Source: a virus | IMG/VR virus record: IMGVR_UViG_3300040801_003453 | Location: 1 to 43,232 of that record | Strand: one strand, 5' to 3' | Length of the DNA: 43,232 bases | Shown here: piece by piece, positions 1-8,026 of the stretch | Layout of the letters: the number at the start of each line of letters is the position of its first letter | Numbering within the stretch: the first letter of the stretch is position 1 | Translations under genes and position numbers: made by a program | The notes under the pieces: model-generated | Database searches by the model: none | What the model was told of the DNA's origin: nothing | What the model saw: only the letters and a program-made list of their open reading frames with translations

Positions 1-146
1 CCGACCGCCGAGCGGGCCTGATCCGTCCCCCAGGGCTGGACCCAGGGCAGGCGCCCGGCTTCAAGCTCGGCGATGATGCGGTCGGTGATCTCGGAATACA
101 GGGTGGCGCGGTCGCCCGTGGACCGCCGTGCGGATGTGCGGGACAT
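1..146 (-). CDS. ardC: ArdC-like antirestriction protein, N-terminal part (cut by window edge)
   Basis: The first 48 codons are visible and the rest lies left of the window. After a short basic leader the protein reads LYSEITDRIIAELEAG then LPWVQPWG, the hallmark start of the ArdC N-terminal ssDNA-binding domain. ArdC proteins are carried by conjugative plasmids and ICEs; they bind incoming single-stranded DNA and protect it from host restriction, and many have a C-terminal zinc metalloprotease-like domain, which cannot be checked here. The ATG at 146 is preceded by a GGGGAGAG ribosome-binding site. It follows the FseA-like gene on the same strand by 97 bp, which fits an ICE backbone. Family assignment is good despite the short fragment. 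Confidence 0.72.
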   Translation of the reverse strand, partial: MSRTSARRSTGDRATLYSEITDRIIAELEAGRLPWVQPWGTDQARSAV

Positions 147-243
147 GGCGTCTCTCCCCGACGGGCGGGCGGAAGGCCACTCCCTCCACCATCCAGACCC
201 GTCGCGGATCCCCCACCGGCCCTCCGCCTCCAAAGGCCGGCGG

Positions 244-1060
244 TCAGCGCAGAAGGTCGCGGTAGCCGCCGCCGACCATCCGGTCGCCGGCCCGCACGAG
301 GCGTTGCACACGCAGCCGCAGATAATCCGAGGTGCCGGCCCAGTCGTCGCGTACCCGCTCCGGGCCGAACAGGGCGGCGGCGATGTCCCGGTGGGAGGCT
401 CCCGCCGACCGGGCATCGTGGGCACGCAGCATGTCGGCCCAGCGGAGCGCGCGCCGTTCGGGCCGGTAAAACTGATCGGGCAGTGCGCCGGCGGCGCGCA
501 GGTGCAGGAACCGGCGCAGGGCGAGCACGCGCGGTTCGTCTTCCGGCGGCGGCCACACCGGAATGAGCAACCGGACCGGATCGCGTGACAGGCGGCTCGC
601 CATGACCTCGATCTGCAGGCGGCGGGGGCCGTCCAGGATCAGCAGATGCAGGCGCCCGTCCGGCTGGCGCAGCATGGCGATGGGCAGGGCCAGCCGGCGC
701 AGGTCCAGGGTCTCCGGGCCGTTGGCCTGGGCTTCGCTGGCGATGGTGGTCAGCACGATGGGCGCCTCTGCACTCGACCAGAACACCAGATCCTCGGTCT
801 CGTCCGCGAAACAGGACACCCCAGCGGGGGTCCAGCAGCGGCGTCGGCGTCACCGCCATGCGGGGCGCCGGATGCGGCCCCGGAAGCCGGCGGAAGCGCC
901 GGCGTCCCTGATGGGTCGATGCAACAAACTCGGGATTGCGTTTCAGCCACTGCCAGGCCCATGCGGCGCGGTCGAGGGACAGCAGGGGGTGATACGTCTT
1001 CGCGTTGCGCCAGTCGGGTGGCGGGAAGGGGCGTGGGGGAAAGCGTCTCGTCTCCGACAT
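244..1060 (-). CDS. fseA: FseA-like ICE excision activator (DUF6499 + DUF2285), read through a +1 ribosomal frameshift
   Basis: The ATG at 1060 has a strong AAGGAGG site 8 nt upstream. Frame 0 encodes an 84-residue DUF6499-type segment with DWRNAKTYHPLLSLDRAAWAW at about residues 16-36 and RWGVLF at the end. The protein then continues only in the +1 frame (stop at 244-246), giving FADETEDLVFW and a 187-residue DUF2285 domain; the fused product would be 271 residues. In Mesorhizobium ICEMlSymR7A the equivalent genes msi172 and msi171 are fused by +1 slippage of tRNA-Phe from UUU to UUC to make FseA, which turns on the excisionase gene rdfS. The same TTTC sits exactly at this junction (811-808). 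I therefore annotate one gene. The alternatives are a true frameshift mutation or a sequencing error. Neighbours ArdC and a tyrosine integrase fit an ICE. Confidence 0.72.
808..811 (-). other. Predicted +1 programmed frameshift site (TTT C) in the fseA-like gene
   Basis: Reading the minus strand, frame 0 is TGG GGT GTC CTG TTT CGC. Slipping tRNA-Phe by one base from TTT onto TTC makes the next codon GCG, so the protein runs WGVLF-ADETEDLVFW, which joins the two domains with no gap. This is the slip (UUU to UUC) reported for Mesorhizobium FseA. Frame 0 stays open beyond the site to the window edge, so the unshifted product has no visible stop in the window. Confidence 0.65.
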
Positions 1061-1487
1061 GGAACAGTCCTCCTTGCGATCCGGACCAGACTCCGCCCTG
1101 CCCGGCGCGCCCATGCGCGCAAGGGATCGAGTACGGCGGAGAGTCTTGGGGTGCGGCCGTTCTTGGCTGATGCGGCCCTATCGATAGTTTTCTATAGGGT
1201 CGTCAAGGATGGCTTCCACAAAACGCTGGTCTCTTGCCTCTTTCGCGGCGAAACGATACGGCACTTCAAAAAGAAACAAGTGTTTCATTCAAATATACGC
1301 AAATATATATAAAATACGAAGTCAACGCGGCTTGTCATATATCAATGGACATCGCCTTTCTTCATGCCAACATCAAAACTGGAGACGATGCCGGTTCGCA
1401 ACCGGCGTCAAGGTGTGTCGGCTGTTGGCGCGCAGAGAGCCGACGAGGGAGGGGGCATCGACCACCTGTGCTTTGGAGGCGAGTGCC
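1061..1487. promoter_or_regulatory. Divergent control region between the fseA-like gene and the AraC-family gene
   Basis: This 427-bp gap has no convincing gene. It is markedly AT-rich around 1265-1330, unlike its surroundings. It holds an inverted repeat CCCTAT...ATAGGG at 1176-1199 (containing the perfect palindrome CTATCGATAG), the dyad GAAACAAGTGTTTC at 1273-1286, and a direct repeat CAAATATA at 1290 and 1300, exactly one helical turn apart. A run resembling a -10 box (TATATAAAAT) lies near 1305-1315. The signals fit promoters and operators for the two divergent genes. No match to a canonical TraR box was recognised. Confidence 0.45.
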
Positions 1488-2366
1488 ATGCCCGAGAGTG
1501 TGCTCATCGATCTGGAAGAAAAGCCGTCGGCCTTATGCGATAGTACGGCCGAACGTTTGGTCGGCGACGGCCTGATTGTTTGTCGGTGTCGGTTCCCACC
1601 GCAACAGGAAGCCTGGATTTCGGTTCGCCAGACCATGGTGGTGCGGCCGGCGGCGCCCGTGACCGCTCGTTGGCGCCAAGTGGAGGACGAAGCCAATAAG
1701 GCGGTTCGAATGACACGCCAAGCGCTGCATCTGATTCCTCCGGGATCAGCGATCCGGGTCGAATGGGTTGGGGGTGGCCGGGCGCTGGTGTTGGCTCTGA
1801 CGGCGACGTTCCTGGACACGCATGTTGCCCCAGTGTTCGATGGCCGGGTGCCGCGCCTCGCGCCCCAGGCCATGATCCGGGATGCCGCGCTGGTCGGGAT
1901 GATGACGTGCTTTGAAGCGGCGCTCGACGGGTCGGAAGCTGCTGGCGTCCGTTCGTTGGGCCTTACAGGCGCCGCCTTCGGCCTGCGACTTTTCGACGTA
2001 TACGGCGAGGAGGAGGGCGGCGGCGGGTACACGACCGGCGGTCTTGGGGCATCCCGGCAGAGGCGGATCACGGCGTTCATCGACGGCAACCTGGATAGGC
2101 GGGTGTCATTGAATGAAATGGCGGGCGTCGTCGGCCTGGGGGCGTCGCATTTTCGGACTGTGTTCCGCGCGACCTTCGGCCAGTCTCCGTCCCGGTACCT
2201 GCATGAACGCCGGATCGAAAAGGCCAAGACGCTGCTGCTCGATCCGAACCGCACCATCGTCGACATCGCGCTGGAGGTCGGATACTCCAGCCACGGCCAT
2301 TTCACCACCGTGTTCCGCAAGGTGACCGGGACGACGCCGTCGCGGTTCCGGCTGGACCGATTGTGA
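1488..2366 (+). CDS. AraC-family transcriptional regulator
   Basis: The protein has 292 residues. The C-terminal 100 residues are a classic AraC/XylS double helix-turn-helix: RRITAFIDGNLDRRVSLNEMA, then GLGASHFRTVFRATFGQSPS, RRIEKAKTLLLD and DIALEVGYSSHGHFTTVFRK. The N-terminal 190 residues match no ligand-binding domain that I recognise. I chose the ATG at 1488 because GGAGG lies 8 nt upstream; the frame stays open further upstream but through an AT-rich promoter-like stretch. It is transcribed away from the fseA-like gene with a shared control region, so it may regulate the ICE or the defence cassette downstream, but nothing in the sequence fixes its target. Confidence 0.85.
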   Translation: MPESVLIDLEEKPSALCDSTAERLVGDGLIVCRCRFPPQQEAWISVRQTMVVRPAAPVTARWRQVEDEANKAVRMTRQALHLIPPGSAIRVEWVGGGRALVLALTATFLDTHVAPVFDGRVPRLAPQAMIRDAALVGMMTCFEAALDGSEAAGVRSLGLTGAAFGLRLFDVYGEEEGGGGYTTGGLGASRQRRITAFIDGNLDRRVSLNEMAGVVGLGASHFRTVFRATFGQSPSRYLHERRIEKAKTLLLDPNRTIVDIALEVGYSSHGHFTTVFRKVTGTTPSRFRLDRL

Positions 2367-2832
2367 TGGTGCTACGACGAGTGGGGCATAGGCCGGGGCG
2401 TCGCGGGAAAACGGTTGGTGCGAATGCAACCAATGGCCTCCGAGTCGGCCAGGTTAGTCAGAGATTGCTCAGGATATGACGCAATCGGGTCCACCGCCGC
2501 CGCCCAGAGGCATTCCGAACGGCGATGGCGACCGCCTTGCGCGGCGCGGATACGGGACGACGCCGGGGGTGTCCTCCTGGCGCCATCGGAACTGACCGTA
2601 CCGGCGCCGATGCCGGACACATCGCCGACGGATTTTCCGTGACTCGCAGGGGGCTCGCCGTGGTTTCGTGATGAGCGTCCGCTCCCCCGACACGACATTT
2701 TGGGCGGAAGCGGCTCTTTGGTGCATCTTCGTGCGCAACTGTGTAAGATCTGAACTGGCGTGATCAGGTGATCGTGTGTGCCCGGGGCGACGGAGGTGAA
2801 GCGTTTAACGGTGTAACCTGAGTCGCGGGCCT
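2367..2832. other. Gene-free stretch upstream of the defence cassette
   Basis: These 466 bp hold only short, unsupported reading frames on both strands. A strong Shine-Dalgarno-like run (GGAGGTGAAG, about 2790) is followed only by a 6-codon frame. The repeat GTGATC occurs twice around 2760-2771. A promoter for the defence operon is expected here, but I cannot place -35/-10 boxes with confidence. Confidence 0.3.
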
Positions 2833-3066
2833 ATGAAGAGATTGGCAAGATCGCAGAATCACAGCGGCCGGCGCACTCGCCATTACGTCGTCCGGTACGT
2901 CCTTGAGAAATTCTTGGAAGGGCATGAGGAACGCCACCTCACGCTGAAGCTAAAAGGGGTTAAGCGCAGAGTGAACACCGAAAGGCATATTACTGGGAAC
3001 TGGCCAGAGCAGGCCGGCAAAGCCGGCGCTACGGCCATCGGGATCGCGGGGGGGATTCGCCGATGA
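2833..3066 (+). CDS. Small basic protein of unknown function (uncertain)
   Basis: A 77-residue frame whose TGA overlaps the ATG of the methyltransferase gene (ATGA at 3063-3066). It is rich in Arg, Lys and His, with a possible amphipathic stretch HYVVRYVLEKFLEGHEERHL at residues 17-36. I recognise no family, and there is no helix-turn-helix like that of restriction-modification controller proteins. The ribosome-binding site before the ATG is weak. The overlap argues for translational coupling; the odd composition argues for a chance frame or a leader. It could also be a remnant of an older gene. Confidence 0.3.
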   Translation: MKRLARSQNHSGRRTRHYVVRYVLEKFLEGHEERHLTLKLKGVKRRVNTERHITGNWPEQAGKAGATAIGIAGGIRR

Positions 3067-5258
3067 GCATCGAAACTCGCTTCGATGTCCCCTTTGTCGC
3101 GGGGCTGGCGCTGCGCGAGAAGCAGATTCAACAGAATTATCGCCCCATCATTGCTGTCCACAAATGGTTTGCTCGGCGGCCTGGCAGCCTGTTCCGTGCC
3201 CTCGCCTTGGCCGAGTTCGGTGAGGCGCCGCTTGTCGATCTCTACTTCACCGGCAACGATTTTTCTGAACGCAAGGTCGCCGACCCCTTTATGGGCGGCG
3301 GCACACCCTTGATCGAGGCAAACCGCGTCGGCTGCGACGTGACCGGTTTTGATATCAACCCAATGGCCGCTTGGATTGTCCGCGAGGAAATCGAGCACCT
3401 GGACCTTGTCGCCTACAAAGCTGCGGCCGAACGCCTGCTCGCAGAGCTGCGCCAGGAGATCGGCCACCTTTATCTGACGGACTGTCCGCACTACAGCGAC
3501 ACTGATGTGCCGGTGAAGTATTTCCTTTGGGTAAAAGTGCTCGATTGCGCAGCATGTGGGAAAGAGGTCGACCTCTTCCCCGGCTATCTGGTGGCTGAAG
3601 ATTCCCGCCATCCCAAGAATGTCCTGGTCTGCCCCGCCTGCGGCGATCTTAACGAAGTAGACGACCGGTCTGCGCCAGGCGCCTGCCGTAGCTGCGATGC
3701 CGAGCTGCGCACCGAGGGGCCGGCTGGGCGGGGCCGGTGTGCTTGCCCACACTGCGGTCACGAGAACGAGTATCCGCGTGCCGGCGAAGGTCCACTGCGC
3801 CACCGTCCGTTCGCGATGGAGTATTATAACGCCAACCGCAAGACAGAGCACAAAGGCCGCTTTTTCAAGAAGCCGGATGCAAAGGATCTTGCGCGCGTCG
3901 CCGAAGCCGAGCGGCGGTGGCGGGAGGCAAATGCACGTTTCGTTCCCGAGCAAGAAATCTTGTCCGGTGATGAAACCGATCGGCTGCATCGCTGGGGCTA
4001 CAGCCACTATCGGCAAATGTTCAGCGCCCGCCAGCTTCTCGGTCTTGAGTTGAGCTGCCGGTTCATTTCGCAGATTGAGGATGAGCGCGTGCGCCGCGCG
4101 CTTGCAACGAACCTTTCAGACCTACTGCGGTATCAAAATCTTCTGTGCCGCTATGATACGTGGGCGCTTAAGTCTCTCGACATCTTTTCCGTGCACGGTT
4201 TTCCGGTGGGTCATGTACAGTGCGAGTCCAACCTTCTCGGGATCGTCAACGGCAATGGCACCAATGTCGGCTCGGGCGGCTGGACGAACATCATCGACAA
4301 GTACGCGAAGGCCAAGCGCTATTGCGACGCGCCGTTTGAGGTGAAGCGGCAGGGGTCGCGGAACGTTCAGGTTCCGGTGAAGGGCGAATGGATCGGCGAG
4401 AAGCTCAATGGCAGCCGGCGACGCAGTATTGCGATCCACTGCGCCGATGCGACCACCGTCGAACTCGAACCGAACAGCCTTGATGCGGTCTTCACCGACC
4501 CGCCATACTTCGGCAACGTGCAATACGGCGAGCTGATGGACTTCTGCTATGTCTGGCTGCGTCGGCTCGCTGGCGATGAGTCCGAAGGTTTCTGGCGGCC
4601 GTCTACGCGCACGGAGGAAGAGCTGACCGGCAATGTCACGAAGTCGCGGGGCCTTGCGCATTTCGCGGAAGGACTTGCGCGAGTCTACCGGCATATGGCG
4701 GTAGCCCTAAAGCCTGGGGCGCCGCTCGCGTTCACCTACCACCACAACAAGCTCGACGCTTATTCCGCTATCGGCGTCGCTATCCTCGACGCCGGATTGA
4801 CTTGCTCAGCCTCGTTTCCGTGTCCTGCGGAAATGGGCGGTTCCATCCACATTCACGGCACTGCTTCGTCGATCATTGATACCGTCTTCGTCTGCCGGGA
4901 CACCGGGGAAACGCCCGGCCAATGGCTGTTCACGTCGGGAGATGAACTCGCGCCCATCCTCGCCAACGACCTTACGCAACTAACCGACGCCGGCCGCAAG
5001 CCGACTGCGGGCGATACACGTTGTATCATCTTCGGCCACCTGACGCGCATGGCGATCTGGAACCTCCGGGAGGGTTGGGATGTCGCCTTGCCCACCGACG
5101 AAAAGCTTGAGCGATTCTCTGAAGCCGTGCGCCGCCTTGCTGATCCCGAAGAGCTGCTAGGCAGGCTGACAACCGGGCCGGTGACGCACCCGCCGGCCGG
5201 ACCGCTCTTCTCGGCTGCGATCACACTGCAAAGGGCCAGCAATGCCGTTGCGTTTTGA
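3063..5258 (+). CDS. Zn-ribbon DNA methyltransferase (COG1743/DUF1156-like), adenine- or N4-cytosine-specific
   Basis: The 731-residue protein starts with a conserved block NYRPIIAVHKWFARRPGSLFR (about 25-45), as in DUF1156/COG1743 methylases. The SAM-binding motif ADPFMGGGTPLIEA lies at 73-86 and the catalytic DPPYFGN at 479-485, so the order (SAM motif first) is that of gamma-type amino-methyltransferases. Between them are four CxxC pairs (C162/C165, C190/C193, C208/C211, C228/C231), consistent with two zinc ribbons, which probably aid target binding. It should methylate an exocyclic amino group in DNA to mark self. It overlaps the next gene, a PD-(D/E)XK nuclease, by 17 bp, which points to a restriction-modification pair. 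No BREX genes (pglZ, brxC) are present, so it is unlikely to be PglX. Confidence 0.85.
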   Translation: MSIETRFDVPFVAGLALREKQIQQNYRPIIAVHKWFARRPGSLFRALALAEFGEAPLVDLYFTGNDFSERKVADPFMGGGTPLIEANRVGCDVTGFDINPMAAWIVREEIEHLDLVAYKAAAERLLAELRQEIGHLYLTDCPHYSDTDVPVKYFLWVKVLDCAACGKEVDLFPGYLVAEDSRHPKNVLVCPACGDLNEVDDRSAPGACRSCDAELRTEGPAGRGRCACPHCGHENEYPRAGEGPLRHRPFAMEYYNANRKTEHKGRFFKKPDAKDLARVAEAERRWREANARFVPEQEILSGDETDRLHRWGYSHYRQMFSARQLLGLELSCRFISQIEDERVRRALATNLSDLLRYQNLLCRYDTWALKSLDIFSVHGFPVGHVQCESNLLGIVNGNGTNVGSGGWTNIIDKYAKAKRYCDAPFEVKRQGSRNVQVPVKGEWIGEKLNGSRRRSIAIHCADATTVELEPNSLDAVFTDPPYFGNVQYGELMDFCYVWLRRLAGDESEGFWRPSTRTEEELTGNVTKSRGLAHFAEGLARVYRHMAVALKPGAPLAFTYHHNKLDAYSAIGVAILDAGLTCSASFPCPAEMGGSIHIHGTASSIIDTVFVCRDTGETPGQWLFTSGDELAPILANDLTQLTDAGRKPTAGDTRCIIFGHLTRMAIWNLREGWDVALPTDEKLERFSEAVRRLADPEELLGRLTTGPVTHPPAGPLFSAAITLQRASNAVAF

Positions 5259-6261
5259 TATCGATTACGACGACCCCGGTATTGCGTGGGAGCCGCTGGT
5301 CGATGAGGTCTTTGGCGAGCTGAGATCCAGCTTCCTTGAAATGCCGAAGGGCGAAGGCTTCATAGACTACCCGACCTTTGAAAAAGGCTATCAGGCCATT
5401 AGGCGCCATACGGACTCCTTCGCCGCTCTCACGGCCGAGAATGTGCTCTCCGCCGTTCACAACGTGCCGATCGCCTTTATCGTCTTTCGGTGCATCCTTG
5501 GATTTTCCCCGCCCGAGTGGGCTTACATCACGACCGAGATGACCGGCGTCGGCGTAGATCAGGGCGCGGCGAGGTCTATTGACCGCAAGTTCCGCATGAA
5601 CCCTTTGGGCTCGGCGAGCGCGGGCACTGGTGTGACGGCCACCCGCATCCGCGCAATGATTGACGCAGGCGTACGCACGATTCACCAGGGCGCAGGAACG
5701 GTATCTCCCGGCATCGTCCACCGGCTGGACAAGGCAGACACCGCCAAAGGGCAGCCCAGCCTGCAAAGCATCGCTGATCTTGGCGCGCCCTATCCTGTGC
5801 TTCTTTACGAGCGCTACCTGGGGCGCCCCTATGCAACCCACCGCGATTCCGTAAGCGAACTTGTGGGGGAAGTGGTTGAGGTCGCAGTCAAGAACGTGCT
5901 CTCCGATGCGAAGGTCAGTTTTCGGGAGACGAAGCGAGCAGAGCGCATTCCCGGCTTCGACCAAGCTCCGGACTTCATCGTTCCCGATGAATTCACCCCG
6001 GTCGCATTGATTGAGGCGAAGCTGACCGAGGACGACGGTACGGCGCGGGATAAGGTTGCCCGCGTTCAGCGGCTGCGAACGTTGCGCGATGCCGAAAGCA
6101 AAGATTACGATGTGATCGCGTGTATCGCCGGGCGTGGCTTCAAGGTCCGCCGTGAAGACATGCGCCGCCTTCTTCAGGCGACGGACGGCAAGGTATTCAC
6201 CCTCACCACCATGCACTTTTTGATCGACCATACCCGTATTCGGGAGTACCGTGTCCGATGA
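5242..6261 (+). CDS. Putative restriction endonuclease, PD-(D/E)XK fold
   Basis: The 339-residue protein has a C-terminal nuclease core: a helix with E210 (SELVGEVVEVAVKNVL), then D243 in QAPDFIVP, then E258-A-K260 in ALIEAKLTED, followed by basic residues (RDKVARVQRL). This is the D-(E)xK arrangement of restriction enzymes and Holliday-junction-like nucleases. The N-terminal 190 residues resemble no domain I know and may bind the target. The start at 5242 has AAGGG a few bases upstream and overlaps the methyltransferase stop, so the two are co-translated. The natural reading is the cleaving partner of that methylase, cutting unmodified DNA. The name is inferred from motifs and context; there is no recognisable named family. 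Confidence 0.7.
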   Translation: MPLRFDIDYDDPGIAWEPLVDEVFGELRSSFLEMPKGEGFIDYPTFEKGYQAIRRHTDSFAALTAENVLSAVHNVPIAFIVFRCILGFSPPEWAYITTEMTGVGVDQGAARSIDRKFRMNPLGSASAGTGVTATRIRAMIDAGVRTIHQGAGTVSPGIVHRLDKADTAKGQPSLQSIADLGAPYPVLLYERYLGRPYATHRDSVSELVGEVVEVAVKNVLSDAKVSFRETKRAERIPGFDQAPDFIVPDEFTPVALIEAKLTEDDGTARDKVARVQRLRTLRDAESKDYDVIACIAGRGFKVRREDMRRLLQATDGKVFTLTTMHFLIDHTRIREYRVR

Positions 6262-6306
6262 AGAGGCTTATGTAGAAAACCTGTCTCGCAGCGGAACCGG
6301 GGCGCC

Positions 6307-7521
6307 ATGTCGGAGGCACAGAAAGTCCATAGTGCGGCGCAATCCGCTGCTGGCTATCTGTACCAAGCCCGCCTCGCGCTGGCCGAGGCACTTCGCTACG
6401 CCAATGCCGATTCGGGTATCGAAATTGCGGTTGAGAAACTCGACGACGTATCCTTCGAGAAGGATGGAAGTGCGCTAGAGCTTCTGCAGACCAAACATCA
6501 CCTCAAGAAATCAGGCGACCTGACCGACGGCAGCGTCGATCTTTGGAAGACTCTGAGGGTCTGGGCTGACGCGACAAAAGCCGACCCCTCTCTCACCGGT
6601 CGCACGCGCTTTGTGCTGGTTACGACCGCGCAGGCGCCTGCCGGGTCGGCCGCATCGTATCTGAGACCCGCCGCCGCAGGCGGCCGCGATCCTATTGCAG
6701 CTGAGAACCTCCTGGTGAAGGCGGGCGTTGCTTCGCAGAATGCCGCGCTTCTCAAAGCGATTGCCGCCTTCATGGCGCTGACGGAGGAGATGCGCAGAGC
6801 TCTCATCGACGTCACCGAAGTCATCGACGGCGCGCCGCTGATAGCCGATATGGAGGCGCTGATCGAAAAGCGGCTGCGCTTGATTGCTCCGCGCGGACAA
6901 GTAGCGCTTGCGCGCGAGCAGCTTGAAGGCTGGTGGTGGCCGCGGATTTGTACGGCGCTACAGTGTGAGACGCCCGGCACGATTCCCATTCTCGAGGTTG
7001 AGCAGAAGCTCGATGACATCCGCGACAGCCTCAAGCGCGACGCCCTGCCGTTCGACATGGAGCATGTGGATCCGCCGCAGGACGCACTCGATACGCTGGA
7101 TGAAATGCGATTCGTGCGCCAACTTCAGTGCGTTGGAGTTGGCGCGATGCGCTTGCAATTCGCGAAGCGCGACTTCTACCGAGCATCGGCGCAGCGCTCG
7201 CATTGGGCGCGCAAGAATCTGCTCTTTGACGAGGAAGTTGGCCGGTTCGACAAGACGCTGATCGAGGAATGGCAACCGCGTTTTGCGCAGATGTGCGACT
7301 GTCTTGGCGACGCTTGTGACGAGCCGCCAGTGCGCGAAGCCGGCCAGAAGCTCTATGGCTGGGTTGAGACCGACGCGCGCTTTCCGATCCGCGCGACGGT
7401 AAGTCGGTTCCTCAATGTCGGTACCTACCATATCCTCGCCGATGACCTCCGCGTAGGCTGGCATCGCGACTACCTATCCTTATGCTGCGAACCGGATGGC
7501 GGGGGCTCCAATGGCGGATGA
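6307..7521 (+). CDS. ABC-three-component (ABC-3C) system effector: nuclease-like N-terminus plus ABC-3C C-terminal domain
   Basis: The 404-residue protein opens with a restriction-endonuclease-like segment: D47 in EKLDDVSFEK and E58-LLQ61-T-K63-HH, the QxK variant of PD-(D/E)XK seen in several defence nucleases (compare the Cap4/DUF4297 type). The C-terminal part has the ABC-3C hallmark FYRASAQRSHWARKNLLF then FDKTLIEEWQPRF (about 296-338). ABC-3C systems pair such an effector with a small middle component and an SMC/RecN-like ATPase; those two follow directly, with 11- and 4-bp overlaps. It probably cuts nucleic acid when the ATPase senses invading DNA. The 45-bp gap after the restriction gene contains no terminator, so it is likely part of the same transcript. 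Confidence 0.75.
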   Translation: MSEAQKVHSAAQSAAGYLYQARLALAEALRYANADSGIEIAVEKLDDVSFEKDGSALELLQTKHHLKKSGDLTDGSVDLWKTLRVWADATKADPSLTGRTRFVLVTTAQAPAGSAASYLRPAAAGGRDPIAAENLLVKAGVASQNAALLKAIAAFMALTEEMRRALIDVTEVIDGAPLIADMEALIEKRLRLIAPRGQVALAREQLEGWWWPRICTALQCETPGTIPILEVEQKLDDIRDSLKRDALPFDMEHVDPPQDALDTLDEMRFVRQLQCVGVGAMRLQFAKRDFYRASAQRSHWARKNLLFDEEVGRFDKTLIEEWQPRFAQMCDCLGDACDEPPVREAGQKLYGWVETDARFPIRATVSRFLNVGTYHILADDLRVGWHRDYLSLCCEPDGGGSNGG

Positions 7522-8026
7522 AACCCGTTGGAGCGTCCCCTGGGCTGAGCGTCCACCGGAGGAAGCCCGGATTTTCAATCCGGCGTTTTGCGGCGAGCTG
7601 ATCGGGCGTACCGTCTGCGAGTACCATCGAACCCGGCAGGCCGCACTTGGCGTGACGACCGCATTTCTCGTTCTTCCTCTGACGTTGCACAGGCCTACTC
7701 GCGACGCCCTGCCGGGGCGGGCGAACACGGCTTTCGCAGGCTGGGTCGCTCAACATGCAGCGCTGCTGGCTGAGCTACCGGAGCTTGCAAGACGTCTGAG
7801 GCCTGTCAGTCGCGAAGGGTTGATGTTCGCCGTCCATCAGCGGTTTCTCGCGTTTGCAGATGACGGGCTTGTGCCGGGCGTGCGGCCGATTCGCGCAAGT
7901 GCCCGATTTGTTGCAACCACCGATGAAGTGAATGCGGCCCGCAACGCCGCAGGCCTTCTTGGCCGCTGGTTCGCCGGTCAGGGGACGCAAGCCTCTGTCC
8001 TGCAAGGGATGGGGGTCGCACCATGA
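7511..8026 (+). CDS. ABC-three-component system middle component
   Basis: A 171-residue protein with the family's typical features: EEARIFNPAFCGELI near the start, then FLVLPLTLHRPTRDALP, an AFAGWVAQH helix and a Leu-rich stretch. Middle components link the ABC ATPase to the effector. I prefer the ATG at 7511, 6 nt after a run of five G, over the ATG at 7496. It lies inside the end of the upstream gene, and its stop overlaps the ATPase start (ATGA), so all three subunits are translationally coupled, as expected for a fixed-ratio complex. Confidence 0.8.
   Translation: MADETRWSVPWAERPPEEARIFNPAFCGELIGRTVCEYHRTRQAALGVTTAFLVLPLTLHRPTRDALPGRANTAFAGWVAQHAALLAELPELARRLRPVSREGLMFAVHQRFLAFADDGLVPGVRPIRASARFVATTDEVNAARNAAGLLGRWFAGQGTQASVLQGMGVAP

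Noticed and set aside
750-962. Independent short ORF on the minus strand inside the fseA-like gene
   Set aside because: It is in the third frame and has neither conserved residues nor a ribosome-binding site.
2883-4016. 377-residue minus-strand ORF opposite the methylase
   Set aside because: It mirrors the methylase frame, has no known motif, and the plus-strand gene has clear catalytic and zinc motifs.
3063-5258. BREX PglX-type methylase
   Set aside because: No pglZ, brxC or other BREX genes are near, and the zinc ribbons with the DUF1156-like start fit COG1743 better.
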